Both the position numbers and the translations under genes were made by a program. The notes under the pieces were generated by a model. That model was not told the DNA's origin, ran no database searches, and worked only from the letters and a program-made list of their open reading frames with translations. A stretch of 64,000 nucleotides of DNA from Phycisphaeraceae bacterium D3-23 (GTDB lineage Bacteria > Planctomycetota > Phycisphaerae > Phycisphaerales > Phycisphaeraceae), in the NCBI GenBank assembly GCA_039555135.1, contig CP114179.1:62001-126000 (forward strand), written 5' to 3'. The stretch's first letter is position 1, and each line of letters opens with the position of its first letter. This document shows positions 32,871 to 42,878 of the stretch, in pieces.

Positions 32871-33881
32871 ATGCGCTACCCCCTGCCGTTTGTTGTGCTT
32901 GCCCTGACCGCACTGTCGCTCGTCGGCTGCGGGCCGATGACGTTTGTCGTCGGCGTGTCGCCCGGCGACCAGCAGCTCGAATCAACCGTCGTGCAGGAGG
33001 CGGACGGCTGGACGCGCAACCGCGTCGCGGTGATCGACGTGTCGGGCATGATCATGAACGCCAGGACGCCGGGCCTGCTCTCGGCCGGGGAGAACCCGGT
33101 CAGCACGTTCCGTGAGGAACTCGACGCTGCGGCCGAGGACAGCCGCGTCAAGGCGGTCATCGTCCGGCTCAACACGCCGGGCGGGGGCGTGACGGCGAGC
33201 GACGCGATGTACCGCGATGTCCTGCGTTTCAAGGAACAGACCGGCAAGCCCGTCGTCGTCCTGATGATGGACGTCGCGGCCAGCGGCGGGTACTACCTCG
33301 CCTGCGCGGGCGATGAGATCGTCGCGTATCCCACCACCGTCACCGGCAGCATCGGCGTCATCATCCAGACCGTGAGCTTACAGCCCGCGCTGTCGCGCAT
33401 CGGCATCTCGACCGAGGCGCTGACGAGCGGGCCCAACAAAGACGCCGGCTCCCCGTTTGGCGAAATGACCGATGAACACCGCGCGGTGTTGCAGGGCATG
33501 GTCGATGAGTTTTATGCGCGGTTTACAGCAATCGTGCGCGAGGCAAGGCCGAGCATCCCTGCGGACCGTTTCGATGAGGTGACCGATGGACGCGTCGTCA
33601 GCGGCGACCGCGCGTTGGAGGTCGGGCTGGTCGATCAACTGGGCGATCTTGATGATGCGTTTGTCCGGGCCAAGGCGTTGGCGGGTGTGGGCGATGCGCA
33701 CCTCGTGGTGTACCATCGCTCGCTGGAGTATGTGGGATCGCCATACGCCTCGACGCCCGGCGGCCTTCCCCAGGCGGTCGGCTCGCAGATCAACCTGCTG
33801 CAGCTCAATCTGGACGGCACGCTGGGCGGGCTCGCGTCGCCTTCGGGGTTCTACTACCTCTGGCGTCCGGATGTGCCGTGA
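32871..33881 (+). CDS. SppA-like signal peptide peptidase, lipoprotein (S49 family)
   Basis: 336 residues. Lipobox ALSLVGC places the lipidated Cys at residue 20. The S49 catalytic dyad is visible: Ser138 in MMDVAASGGYYLA and Lys190 in SGPNKDAGSPF, 52 apart as in Bacillus SppA. TPGGGVTASDAMY is the conserved region before the serine. A single S49 domain, so it should act as an oligomer at the membrane, degrading cleaved signal peptides or membrane segments. ATG 32871 is chosen because GGAG lies 7 nt upstream; the longer frame from 32817 has no signal peptide. Confidence 0.93.
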   Translation: MRYPLPFVVLALTALSLVGCGPMTFVVGVSPGDQQLESTVVQEADGWTRNRVAVIDVSGMIMNARTPGLLSAGENPVSTFREELDAAAEDSRVKAVIVRLNTPGGGVTASDAMYRDVLRFKEQTGKPVVVLMMDVAASGGYYLACAGDEIVAYPTTVTGSIGVIIQTVSLQPALSRIGISTEALTSGPNKDAGSPFGEMTDEHRAVLQGMVDEFYARFTAIVREARPSIPADRFDEVTDGRVVSGDRALEVGLVDQLGDLDDAFVRAKALAGVGDAHLVVYHRSLEYVGSPYASTPGGLPQAVGSQINLLQLNLDGTLGGLASPSGFYYLWRPDVP

Positions 33882-33946
33882 TAAGCTGGTAGCGGTTAGC
33901 GACTAGCCCGATCCATATAGACCTGCCCGCAGCGAGATCGTTTTCT

Positions 33947-35119
33947 ATGCAGACACTTGAACTGGAATGCCCCGCGTGTGGGGAGCTGCTTGAACTGGAC
34001 ATGGGGTTTGCGGGCGGGGTCTGCCGGTGCTCGGCCTGCGGGACGCTGATGACTGTGCCCCAGGACGCCGCCGCGGGCGCACAAGCCGAGCAGCTGTCAA
34101 GACCCGATCGCCCCGACGACCCCAGCGGGCTGTCGGGCATGGCCGACGCGGCGGAGGCAGCCCCGACGCCCCACCGACAGCGTGCGACCACTTCGCGCCG
34201 CAGCCCCAAGAGCAAGCGTGGCAAGCCCGACCGACGCGGCAAGAAGAAAGGCAAGCCGCGCGGCCGATCATCCGCACGCGCCGGCGAAACGATCGAGCAA
34301 GGCGTCTACACCACCGCGAGTGGCCGCAAGGTACAGATCGACCGCACGACCAACGTCCCCGTCGCGCGGACCCGCCGCACCGGGGTGCGCATCGCTACGA
34401 TCGCCGTATTCTTCTCGATCGTCGGGGCCGTCGTGCTGGTCGGCGCGATCGCGGTGATCTACATGATCCAGAACCCCAAGGGCGGCAAGCCCGTGGATCC
34501 CAGTGCGGACGCCCCGGTTGTCGATACCGACCCGACCCAATTCATCTACAGCAAAGGCGAAAACCCTTACCTGCTCGAACAACCCAACGCACTGGGGCTC
34601 CCACTCAAGGGCACGGTCGCGATCATCCTCCAGACCGGGCCCGACAACGAAAACTGGATTGTGACCATGGCCGAGATGATCGGCACCGGGCTGCGCCAGC
34701 CCGGCAGCGAAGCGGAAATCCTCGTCCTCGCGACGGGGCCCGAGGGCTTGCGTGCCTTCCGTGACCAACCGACGGTGCCCACGGTCGTGACGCCCGAGGC
34801 GCTCATGGCCTTTGTCCAGGACGAGGGCGGTGCCGGCTCGGACGCGGTCGAGGAAGCGCTCCAGGAAGCGCTGGGCTCGAAGCCCGACAGCATCATTCTC
34901 GTCCTGGGCCAGCCCGCGAGCGCGGACATCATCGAGTGGGGCCGGCTGATGGAGAACCACCCGGGCGTCGCGCTGCACGGCGTGCTGGTCGATGGCTACT
35001 CACAGGCGTTCGAGGACTGGGTGCTTAGCCGAGAGGACGGGTACTACATCAGCCTGGTAACAGACGACCTGCTTGATTGGCGCGACGCGTGGGAGGCGGA
35101 AGGCGAAGACAGCGAGTAG
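33947..35119 (+). CDS. Zinc-ribbon, single-TM protein with a possible vWA-like C-terminal domain
   Basis: 390 residues. N-terminal zinc ribbon: C8-x2-C11 and C28-x2-C31. Then a long basic, disordered segment (about 75-140, rich in Lys/Arg/Gly), a transmembrane helix at about 148-173 (IATIAVFFSIVGAVVLVGAI), and a C-terminal domain (about 200-380) with alternating strands and helices (GTVAIILQTGPDNENWIVTM, DSIILVLGQPASADIIEWGR) that resembles a von Willebrand A or Rossmann-like fold. Topology suggests a cytoplasmic zinc ribbon and a periplasmic C-terminal domain. Function unknown. Confidence 0.75.
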   Translation: MQTLELECPACGELLELDMGFAGGVCRCSACGTLMTVPQDAAAGAQAEQLSRPDRPDDPSGLSGMADAAEAAPTPHRQRATTSRRSPKSKRGKPDRRGKKKGKPRGRSSARAGETIEQGVYTTASGRKVQIDRTTNVPVARTRRTGVRIATIAVFFSIVGAVVLVGAIAVIYMIQNPKGGKPVDPSADAPVVDTDPTQFIYSKGENPYLLEQPNALGLPLKGTVAIILQTGPDNENWIVTMAEMIGTGLRQPGSEAEILVLATGPEGLRAFRDQPTVPTVVTPEALMAFVQDEGGAGSDAVEEALQEALGSKPDSIILVLGQPASADIIEWGRLMENHPGVALHGVLVDGYSQAFEDWVLSREDGYYISLVTDDLLDWRDAWEAEGEDSE

Positions 35120-35196
35120 CGCAACGCTGATCCGGGCCTTCGCGGACTCAGGCCTCGGCTTGAGGGATGAGTTGTGGGTTCTTTGAAGCGACAGCG

Positions 35197-36030
35197 CTAC
35201 AGCGACAGCGCGTTGGGCGTGTTGCCGTAGATCATGATGAAGAGGTCGTTGAGGAACTTCGCCAGGAAGAAGTTGGCGATGATGATGGCGATGAAGCTGG
35301 TGACAAAGGCGTCGGTCGCGGCCTTGCCGACGCCGGACGCGCCGGGCTCGCAGTTGAACCCCTTGTAGCAGCTGATGAGCCCAATGAGCAGGCCGAACGC
35401 CGTCGCCTTGGCCAGCCCGATGAAGACGTCGAAGCTGGTGACGAGCGCGGCGGAGAAGCGCCAGTACTCGTTGGAGTCGACGCCGAGCCCGATGACAACG
35501 ACGAGCCAGCCGCCGACCATGCCCATGAGGTCGCTGACGATCGTGAGCAGCGGGACCATGATGACACACGCGATGACGCGCGGCACGACGAGGTAGGTGA
35601 TCGGGTCGGTGCCCATGACGCGCAGCGCATCGACCTGCTCGGTGACACGCATCGTGCCGATCTGCGCGCTGACCGCCCCGCCGACCCGGCCGGCGATCAT
35701 CACCGCGGCGAGCACCGGGCCGATCTGCTTGACCACCGACAGGTTGATGATCCCGCCGATGCGGGCCTCCTGCCCGACCGCACGGAACTGCTCAAACATC
35801 TCGACGCCGAGCACCGCGCCGACGAACCCGCCGACGAGCAACACCACAGGGATGCTGCGGGTGCCGATCTCGTAGAGCTGGGGCATCAGGAGCTTGAGCC
35901 GGCCCGTGCCCGATCGGCCAAAGACGACCCGGTGCAGGGTCGCCCCGGCGAAGCGCGTGAAACGCCCAAAACCGTCGAGCTTGCTCACAAGCCCGTGACC
36001 CAGCAGCGCAAAGCTCTCGACCAAAACCAT
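35197..36030 (-). CDS. mlaE: MlaE-family ABC transporter permease
   Basis: 277 residues. Permease of the Mla-type phospholipid transport system that maintains outer-membrane asymmetry. Signatures: SIPVVLLVGGFVGAVLGVEM, GPVLAAVMIAGRVGGAVSAQIGTM split over the conserved MlaE loop, EQVDALRVMGTDPITYLVVP, and KATAFGLLIGLISCYKGFNC. ATG 36030 (MVLVESFALLG) is chosen; the longer frame crosses tRNA-His. No mlaF (ATPase) or mlaD neighbour is present here. Confidence 0.92.
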   Translation of the reverse strand: MVLVESFALLGHGLVSKLDGFGRFTRFAGATLHRVVFGRSGTGRLKLLMPQLYEIGTRSIPVVLLVGGFVGAVLGVEMFEQFRAVGQEARIGGIINLSVVKQIGPVLAAVMIAGRVGGAVSAQIGTMRVTEQVDALRVMGTDPITYLVVPRVIACVIMVPLLTIVSDLMGMVGGWLVVVIGLGVDSNEYWRFSAALVTSFDVFIGLAKATAFGLLIGLISCYKGFNCEPGASGVGKAATDAFVTSFIAIIIANFFLAKFLNDLFIMIYGNTPNALSL

Positions 36031-36176
36031 CCGGGGCTCCCGCCGGCCGCAACACGCGGGCCGTGACGCACCATCGTACCGCGTCGCCGGCGGGCGACGC
36101 GACGCGATGCATACGACGTCCATCGCTACACGCCACGACACCAAGAAAAAAGCCCCGGCAACACGCCGGGGCGAAG

Positions 36177-36251
36177 GGTGGCTGAGGGGATTCGAACCCC
36201 CGACCCCCAGGATCACAACCTGGTGCTCTAACCAACTGAGCTACAGCCACC
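36177..36251 (-). tRNA. tRNA-His, anticodon GUG
   Basis: Acceptor GTGGCTG pairs with CAGCCAC, with an encoded G at -1 opposite discriminator C73, the hallmark of tRNA-His. Anticodon stem CCAGG/CCTGG with loop TTGTGAT gives GTG. CCA is not encoded. Confidence 0.97.
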
Positions 36252-36282
36252 AACAACTCGACGAAGCTGCGTCGAGACGAGA

Positions 36283-36311
36283 AAAGTAAGCGCGCGGCCG
36301 GGCTCTGTCAA
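36283..36311 (-). promoter_or_regulatory. Sigma-70-type promoter of tRNA-His
   Basis: On the minus strand TTGACA, 17-nt spacer, TACTTT, ending 32 nt before the tRNA. A short hairpin with TCGACG arms lies between -10 and tRNA. Confidence 0.75.
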
Positions 36312-36350
36312 GCCATCGCACGGCACAGCCCGCCCGCCCGCCGACACCCG

Positions 36351-37016
36351 CTACTGCGGCTCGGCCCCGATCTCGCGTTGCCAGGCCCGCAAGACCTGCC
36401 GTGCCTCTCGGTTTTTACTGAACAGCGCGATCGGCAACAGCCGGTCGTCGCCGAAGCTCGCCGCCAGGACCGGGACCCGCTTGTTCTTCTTTTTGCCTTT
36501 GGATCCCATGTATAGCGCGAGTGTTGCGAACACACCGACCGGCCCCAGCAACGCGGAGAGACAGCCCAACGCCACGATGCCCCCGAGGTGCTGCTCGTCG
36601 CCGCGCACCTGCATGCGTCGGCCCGCGATCTCCATCTCCCCGCCCGCGAGGTCGATCCACGTGCTGCGGTACGTCCAGCGGTGCCACACCCAGCGGTACT
36701 CGGCGACGCCTTCGAGCGGGTACAGCCAGAGCGTCTGCCGGAACGCGAGCCGCCAGCCGATCGCCCAAGTCAGGGGGAGCCCCATGAATACGCCGCCGAA
36801 CACTAGCAGCATCACCCGGGCCACATCATCCGTCGCGGGGCTGTGGTATAGACGCCAGCCGGGCACGCTTAGCCCCGCGATGAGCACGGCCAGCCCCCAG
36901 AACGCGAGCCACTCGCCGCGCTGATCCGAAACGACACGGATCACGCTGCTGCTCACCCGGATCTTGATCTTCTCAAACGGCACCTGCTTATGGAGCGGCT
37001 TGGTCGTCATACCCAT
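36351..37016 (-). CDS. Hypothetical integral membrane protein
   Basis: 221 residues, no recognised family. Two hydrophobic helices near the N-terminus (WLAFWGLAVLIAGLSVPGW and VMLLVFGGVFMGLPLTWAIG) and a third at about 150-172 (IVALGCLSALLGPVGVFATL). A soluble segment between helices 2 and 3 has a beta-rich pattern (YRSTWIDLAGGEMEIAGRRM). A basic KGKKKNKR loop follows helix 3, suggesting a cytoplasmic C-terminus. Start at ATG 37016 (MGMTTKPLH). Divergent from ptsI. Confidence 0.7.
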   Translation of the reverse strand: MGMTTKPLHKQVPFEKIKIRVSSSVIRVVSDQRGEWLAFWGLAVLIAGLSVPGWRLYHSPATDDVARVMLLVFGGVFMGLPLTWAIGWRLAFRQTLWLYPLEGVAEYRWVWHRWTYRSTWIDLAGGEMEIAGRRMQVRGDEQHLGGIVALGCLSALLGPVGVFATLALYMGSKGKKKNKRVPVLAASFGDDRLLPIALFSKNREARQVLRAWQREIGAEPQ

Positions 37017-37118
37017 CCCCGAAACGGAATCGATCTCGGCACAGGCGCGATTGTATCGCACGACCCTGCCGGGTTGGTCAGAACAGACCCGGCGGCGACG
37101 CCACCCCCCACACACCGC

Positions 37119-37124
37119 TAAACT
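37119..37124 (+). promoter_or_regulatory. Candidate -10 box (TAAACT) 6 nt before ptsI
   Basis: TAAACT-ACGCCC-ATG. Expected transcription start coincides with the ATG. No ribosome site is visible before the ATG. Confidence 0.45.
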
Positions 37125-37130
37125 ACGCCC

Positions 37131-38900
37131 ATGCAGACGCGTAAAGGCATCCCGGTCTCGCCCGGCGTGGCGATCAGCCGTGCCGTCGTCCTCGACACCG
37201 ACGAGGAGGCCGTCCCGCGCCGTTCGATGGCCGCCGAGCTGCTACCCGCCGAACACGACCGGCTGGCGAACGCGATCACGGCATCGATGGACGAGCTGCG
37301 CGGGCTGCACGCCGAGACCGCCAGCGTCCTGGGCGACCAGCTCGCCGACATCTTCTCGTTCCACCTCGGGATGCTCGCGGACAAGACGCTGACGGCGCGG
37401 ATGGACGCGGTCATCGACAGCGAGCAGGTCACCGCCGAGTTCGCCGTGTACACCGTGATGCAGGACCTGGCGGACCAGTTCCTGGGCCAGGACAACGCGT
37501 TTTTCCGCGAGCGGGTCGTCGATATCTACGACCTCAAGCGTCGGCTGCTGCACCAGCTCGTCGGTGAACGCGCGAGCGTGCTGGACTCGATCGACCAGCC
37601 CGCGATCGTCGTTGCCCACGACCTGACGCCCAGCCAGACGGCGTCGCTGGACCGGTCCAAGATCCGCGGGATCGCGATCGACGTCGGCGGGCGGACCAGC
37701 CACACCGCCATCCTCGCCCACGCCCTGGGCATCCCCGCCATCGTCGGGCTCAAGGACATCACCCGCCGGGCGACCAACGGCCAGCAGGTCATCATCGACG
37801 GCAACCGCGGGCTCGTGCACATCGAGCCCAACGCCGACCAGCTCCTCGAAACCCGGCAGGAAGCCCGCGAACTGCGCGAGCAGGCCAAGCTCCTGCGCAA
37901 GCTCCGCAACGAGCCAGCGATCACCACCGACGGTACCGAGATCAAGCTGCTCGCCAACATCGAGTTCCCCGAGGAGATCCCGCAGGCGCTCGACTACGGC
38001 GCGACCGGCGTCGGGCTCTACCGCACCGAGTTCCTCTTTATGGGTGCCGACCACGAGCCCACCGAGGAAGAGCAGTACGAGGCCTACGCGACCGCGATCA
38101 AGCTGCTCGATGGCCGGCCGCTCACGATCCGCACCCTCGACCTTGGGGCCGACAAAGTCGCCCCCAGCGTCGCCCAGCTCCACGACCACCACGAATACAA
38201 CCCGTTCCTGGGCTGTCGGTCGATCCGGCTGTGTCTGCAGCACCTGGACCTGTTCCGGACCCAGCTAAGAGCGATTCTGCGGGCCTCGGCTCTCGGACCC
38301 ATCCAGATTATGTTCCCGCTGATTTCCAACATCATGGAGCTTCGCCAGGCCAAGATGATCCTGGGCGATGTCCGGGAAGACCTCGAAGATCAGGGCTATG
38401 AGCTGGGAAACAACGTCCCCATCGGCATGATGATGGAGGTGCCCTCGGCCGCACTACAGGCCACAGCCTTCGCGAAGGAAGTGGATTTTTTCTCGATCGG
38501 CACCAACGACCTGATCCAGTACACTGTGGCAGTTGACCGATCAAATGAACGGATCGCCAACCTTTACTCAGGAGCGCACCCCGCGGTGCTCACCCTGGTG
38601 AAGGAGATCGTCCGGGCCGCGAATCGGTCGAAGATCGGCGTGAGCCTGTGCGGCGAGATGGGCGGCGAGCCGGAGTTTACGATGCTCCTGCTCGGCTTAG
38701 GGCTAAGAACCCTCTCGATCTCCCCGCCAGCGATCCCGGAGATCAAACAGCTGACCAGGACGGTCGGCATCGAGCGCTGCAAGCGCGTCGCCCGGCGAGC
38801 CGTCGGGTACGACTCAGACAGGGAGGTCTATAATTACCTGCGTGATGAGATGAACAAACTGATGCCCGGGACGTTCACTGGACGTTCCATGAATTACTGA
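37131..38900 (+). CDS. ptsI: Phosphoenolpyruvate-protein phosphotransferase (PTS enzyme I)
   Basis: 589 residues. Transfers phosphate from PEP to HPr. The phosphorylated histidine is His191 in GGRTSHTAILAHALGIPAIV. The PEP-binding TIM barrel carries GVGLYRTEFLFMG, TLDLGADK, FLGCRSIRLCL, MMMEVPSAAL, FFSIGTNDLIQYTVAVDRSN and the proton-donor cysteine in SLCGEMGGEP. No GAF domain precedes it, so it is enzyme I rather than PtsP. No HPr or EII gene adjoins it. A TAAACT box lies 6 nt before the ATG. Confidence 0.95.
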   Translation: MQTRKGIPVSPGVAISRAVVLDTDEEAVPRRSMAAELLPAEHDRLANAITASMDELRGLHAETASVLGDQLADIFSFHLGMLADKTLTARMDAVIDSEQVTAEFAVYTVMQDLADQFLGQDNAFFRERVVDIYDLKRRLLHQLVGERASVLDSIDQPAIVVAHDLTPSQTASLDRSKIRGIAIDVGGRTSHTAILAHALGIPAIVGLKDITRRATNGQQVIIDGNRGLVHIEPNADQLLETRQEARELREQAKLLRKLRNEPAITTDGTEIKLLANIEFPEEIPQALDYGATGVGLYRTEFLFMGADHEPTEEEQYEAYATAIKLLDGRPLTIRTLDLGADKVAPSVAQLHDHHEYNPFLGCRSIRLCLQHLDLFRTQLRAILRASALGPIQIMFPLISNIMELRQAKMILGDVREDLEDQGYELGNNVPIGMMMEVPSAALQATAFAKEVDFFSIGTNDLIQYTVAVDRSNERIANLYSGAHPAVLTLVKEIVRAANRSKIGVSLCGEMGGEPEFTMLLLGLGLRTLSISPPAIPEIKQLTRTVGIERCKRVARRAVGYDSDREVYNYLRDEMNKLMPGTFTGRSMNY

Positions 38901-38990
38901 CCCGGGCTGCCCACCGAACACCGCTACCCGACCGATCGCCGCGCGGACCTGCGCTGGCTGAGCGAGCCCGGGGGCCTACAAAAAGGAAGT

Positions 38991-39104
38991 CTTGAGACTT
39001 GAGGCTTGAGACTTGTGTAACCCAGAACCGACACGACACGCGCCACCCGTGGTGCGTAGCGGTCGGCTGAACACACAAGACTCAGGACTCGGGCCCCAAG
39101 CCTT
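38991..39104. repeat. Inverted repeat of 7-nt word arrays upstream of RNase E/G
   Basis: Left arm 38991-39018 is four 7-nt units: CTTGAGA, CTTGAGG, CTTGAGA, CTTGTGT. Right arm 39073-39104 is a more diverged reverse-complement array (on the opposite strand ... GTCCTGA, GTCTTGT). It ends 8 nt before the RNase E/G start codon. It occupies most of the 212-nt gap after ptsI. Confidence 0.7.
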
Positions 39105-39112
39105 AGACAACT

Positions 39113-41578
<2,466 letters not shown>

Positions 41579-41590
41579 GAGTAACGGCGC

Positions 41591-42820
41591 GTGGCGACCC
41601 CCACCCACAACCCGTCCGCCTCAAGCGAAGACGACGCACCGCGTGTGCGCCGGCTGATCGTGCTCGGCTCGACCGGCTCGATCGGCGGCAACACGCTCGA
41701 CGTCGCCGAGCACTTGGCAACGCACACCGGTCTGGACCTCCAAGTCGTCGGCCTCGCCGCGATGCGCAGCACCGAGACGCTCATCGAGCAGGCCAAGCGG
41801 TTCGATGTCCAGCACCTCGCGGTGGCCGATCGCGACGCGGCGCAGCAGGTGCAAACCGCGCTGCCAGACGCCACCATCTACACCGGCGACGACGCGGCCG
41901 AGCGGCTTGTCCGCGCGATCGATTGCACCGACGTCGCCGCCGCGATCGTCGGCTCGGCGGGCCTGGGCGCAACGCTCGCCGCGGCGGAGCTTGGCCGAAC
42001 GATCCATCTGTCGAACAAGGAAACCCTCGTCGCCGCCGGCGCATTGGTGATGCCGATCATCGAGCGATCCGGCAGCGCGCTCTTGCCCGTCGATTCCGAA
42101 CACTCCGCAATCTTCCAGTGCCTGCACGGGCGCGACGCATCGGATGTCCAGCGCGTCGTCCTCACCGCGTCGGGCGGCCCGTTCCGCGACGCCGACCCCG
42201 CGACGATCTACGACGCCACCCCCGAGCAGGCGCTCGCGCACCCGACCTGGGACATGGGGCCCAAGGTCACGATCGACTCGGCCACCATGATGAACAAGGC
42301 CCTCGAGATCATCGAGGCCCATCACTTGTTCAAGCTCCCGCCCGAACGGATCGAGGCGATCATCCATCCGCAATCCATTGTCCACAGCTTCGTCGAGATG
42401 CGCGACGGCTCGGTGCTCGCGCAGCTCGGGCCGCCCGATATGCGCAGCCCGATCCATGCCGCGATGACCTGGCCCGAGCGCACCCCCGGCCTCGCGACGC
42501 CGATGGACTGGGCGTCGCTTTCGCAGCTCGACTTCGAGCCCGTTGATGCAGCGCGCTTCCCGGCCTTGCAACTCGCTTACCGCGCGATCCGCGCGGGCGG
42601 CACCGCGGGGGCCGTGATGAATGCCGCGAACGAGCAAGCGGTATCGGCCTTCCTCGACGGACGCATCCCGTTTGGCCGGATTGTCGAACTCGTCGCCTCG
42701 GCGATGGATACTATTGCCGCAGGCCCGGCCGAGACGCTCGCGGGCATCCTCGACGCCGACGCCCAGGCCCGGCGGTATGTGGAAGATGCGTTGTCCCACA
42801 GCCCCGCCACGACTGATTGA
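41591..42820 (+). CDS. dxr: 1-deoxy-D-xylulose 5-phosphate reductoisomerase
   Basis: 409 residues. Converts DXP to MEP with NADPH, the committed step of the MEP isoprenoid pathway. NADPH site GSTGSIGGNTLDV near residue 27; active-site loop DSEHSAIFQCL; SGGPFRD; DSATMMNKALEIIEAHHLF; HPQSIVHSFVEMRDGSVLAQ. GTG start at 41591 with a GGAG site. Lies 12 nt after rne and before rseP; dxr-rseP is a widely conserved neighbourhood. Confidence 0.97.
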   Translation: MATPTHNPSASSEDDAPRVRRLIVLGSTGSIGGNTLDVAEHLATHTGLDLQVVGLAAMRSTETLIEQAKRFDVQHLAVADRDAAQQVQTALPDATIYTGDDAAERLVRAIDCTDVAAAIVGSAGLGATLAAAELGRTIHLSNKETLVAAGALVMPIIERSGSALLPVDSEHSAIFQCLHGRDASDVQRVVLTASGGPFRDADPATIYDATPEQALAHPTWDMGPKVTIDSATMMNKALEIIEAHHLFKLPPERIEAIIHPQSIVHSFVEMRDGSVLAQLGPPDMRSPIHAAMTWPERTPGLATPMDWASLSQLDFEPVDAARFPALQLAYRAIRAGGTAGAVMNAANEQAVSAFLDGRIPFGRIVELVASAMDTIAAGPAETLAGILDADAQARRYVEDALSHSPATTD

Positions 42821-42878
42821 ACCCGACCGGCCGCGGGCCAACCCGCCGTCGAAACCCCTACGAAAACACAGGCAGCAC

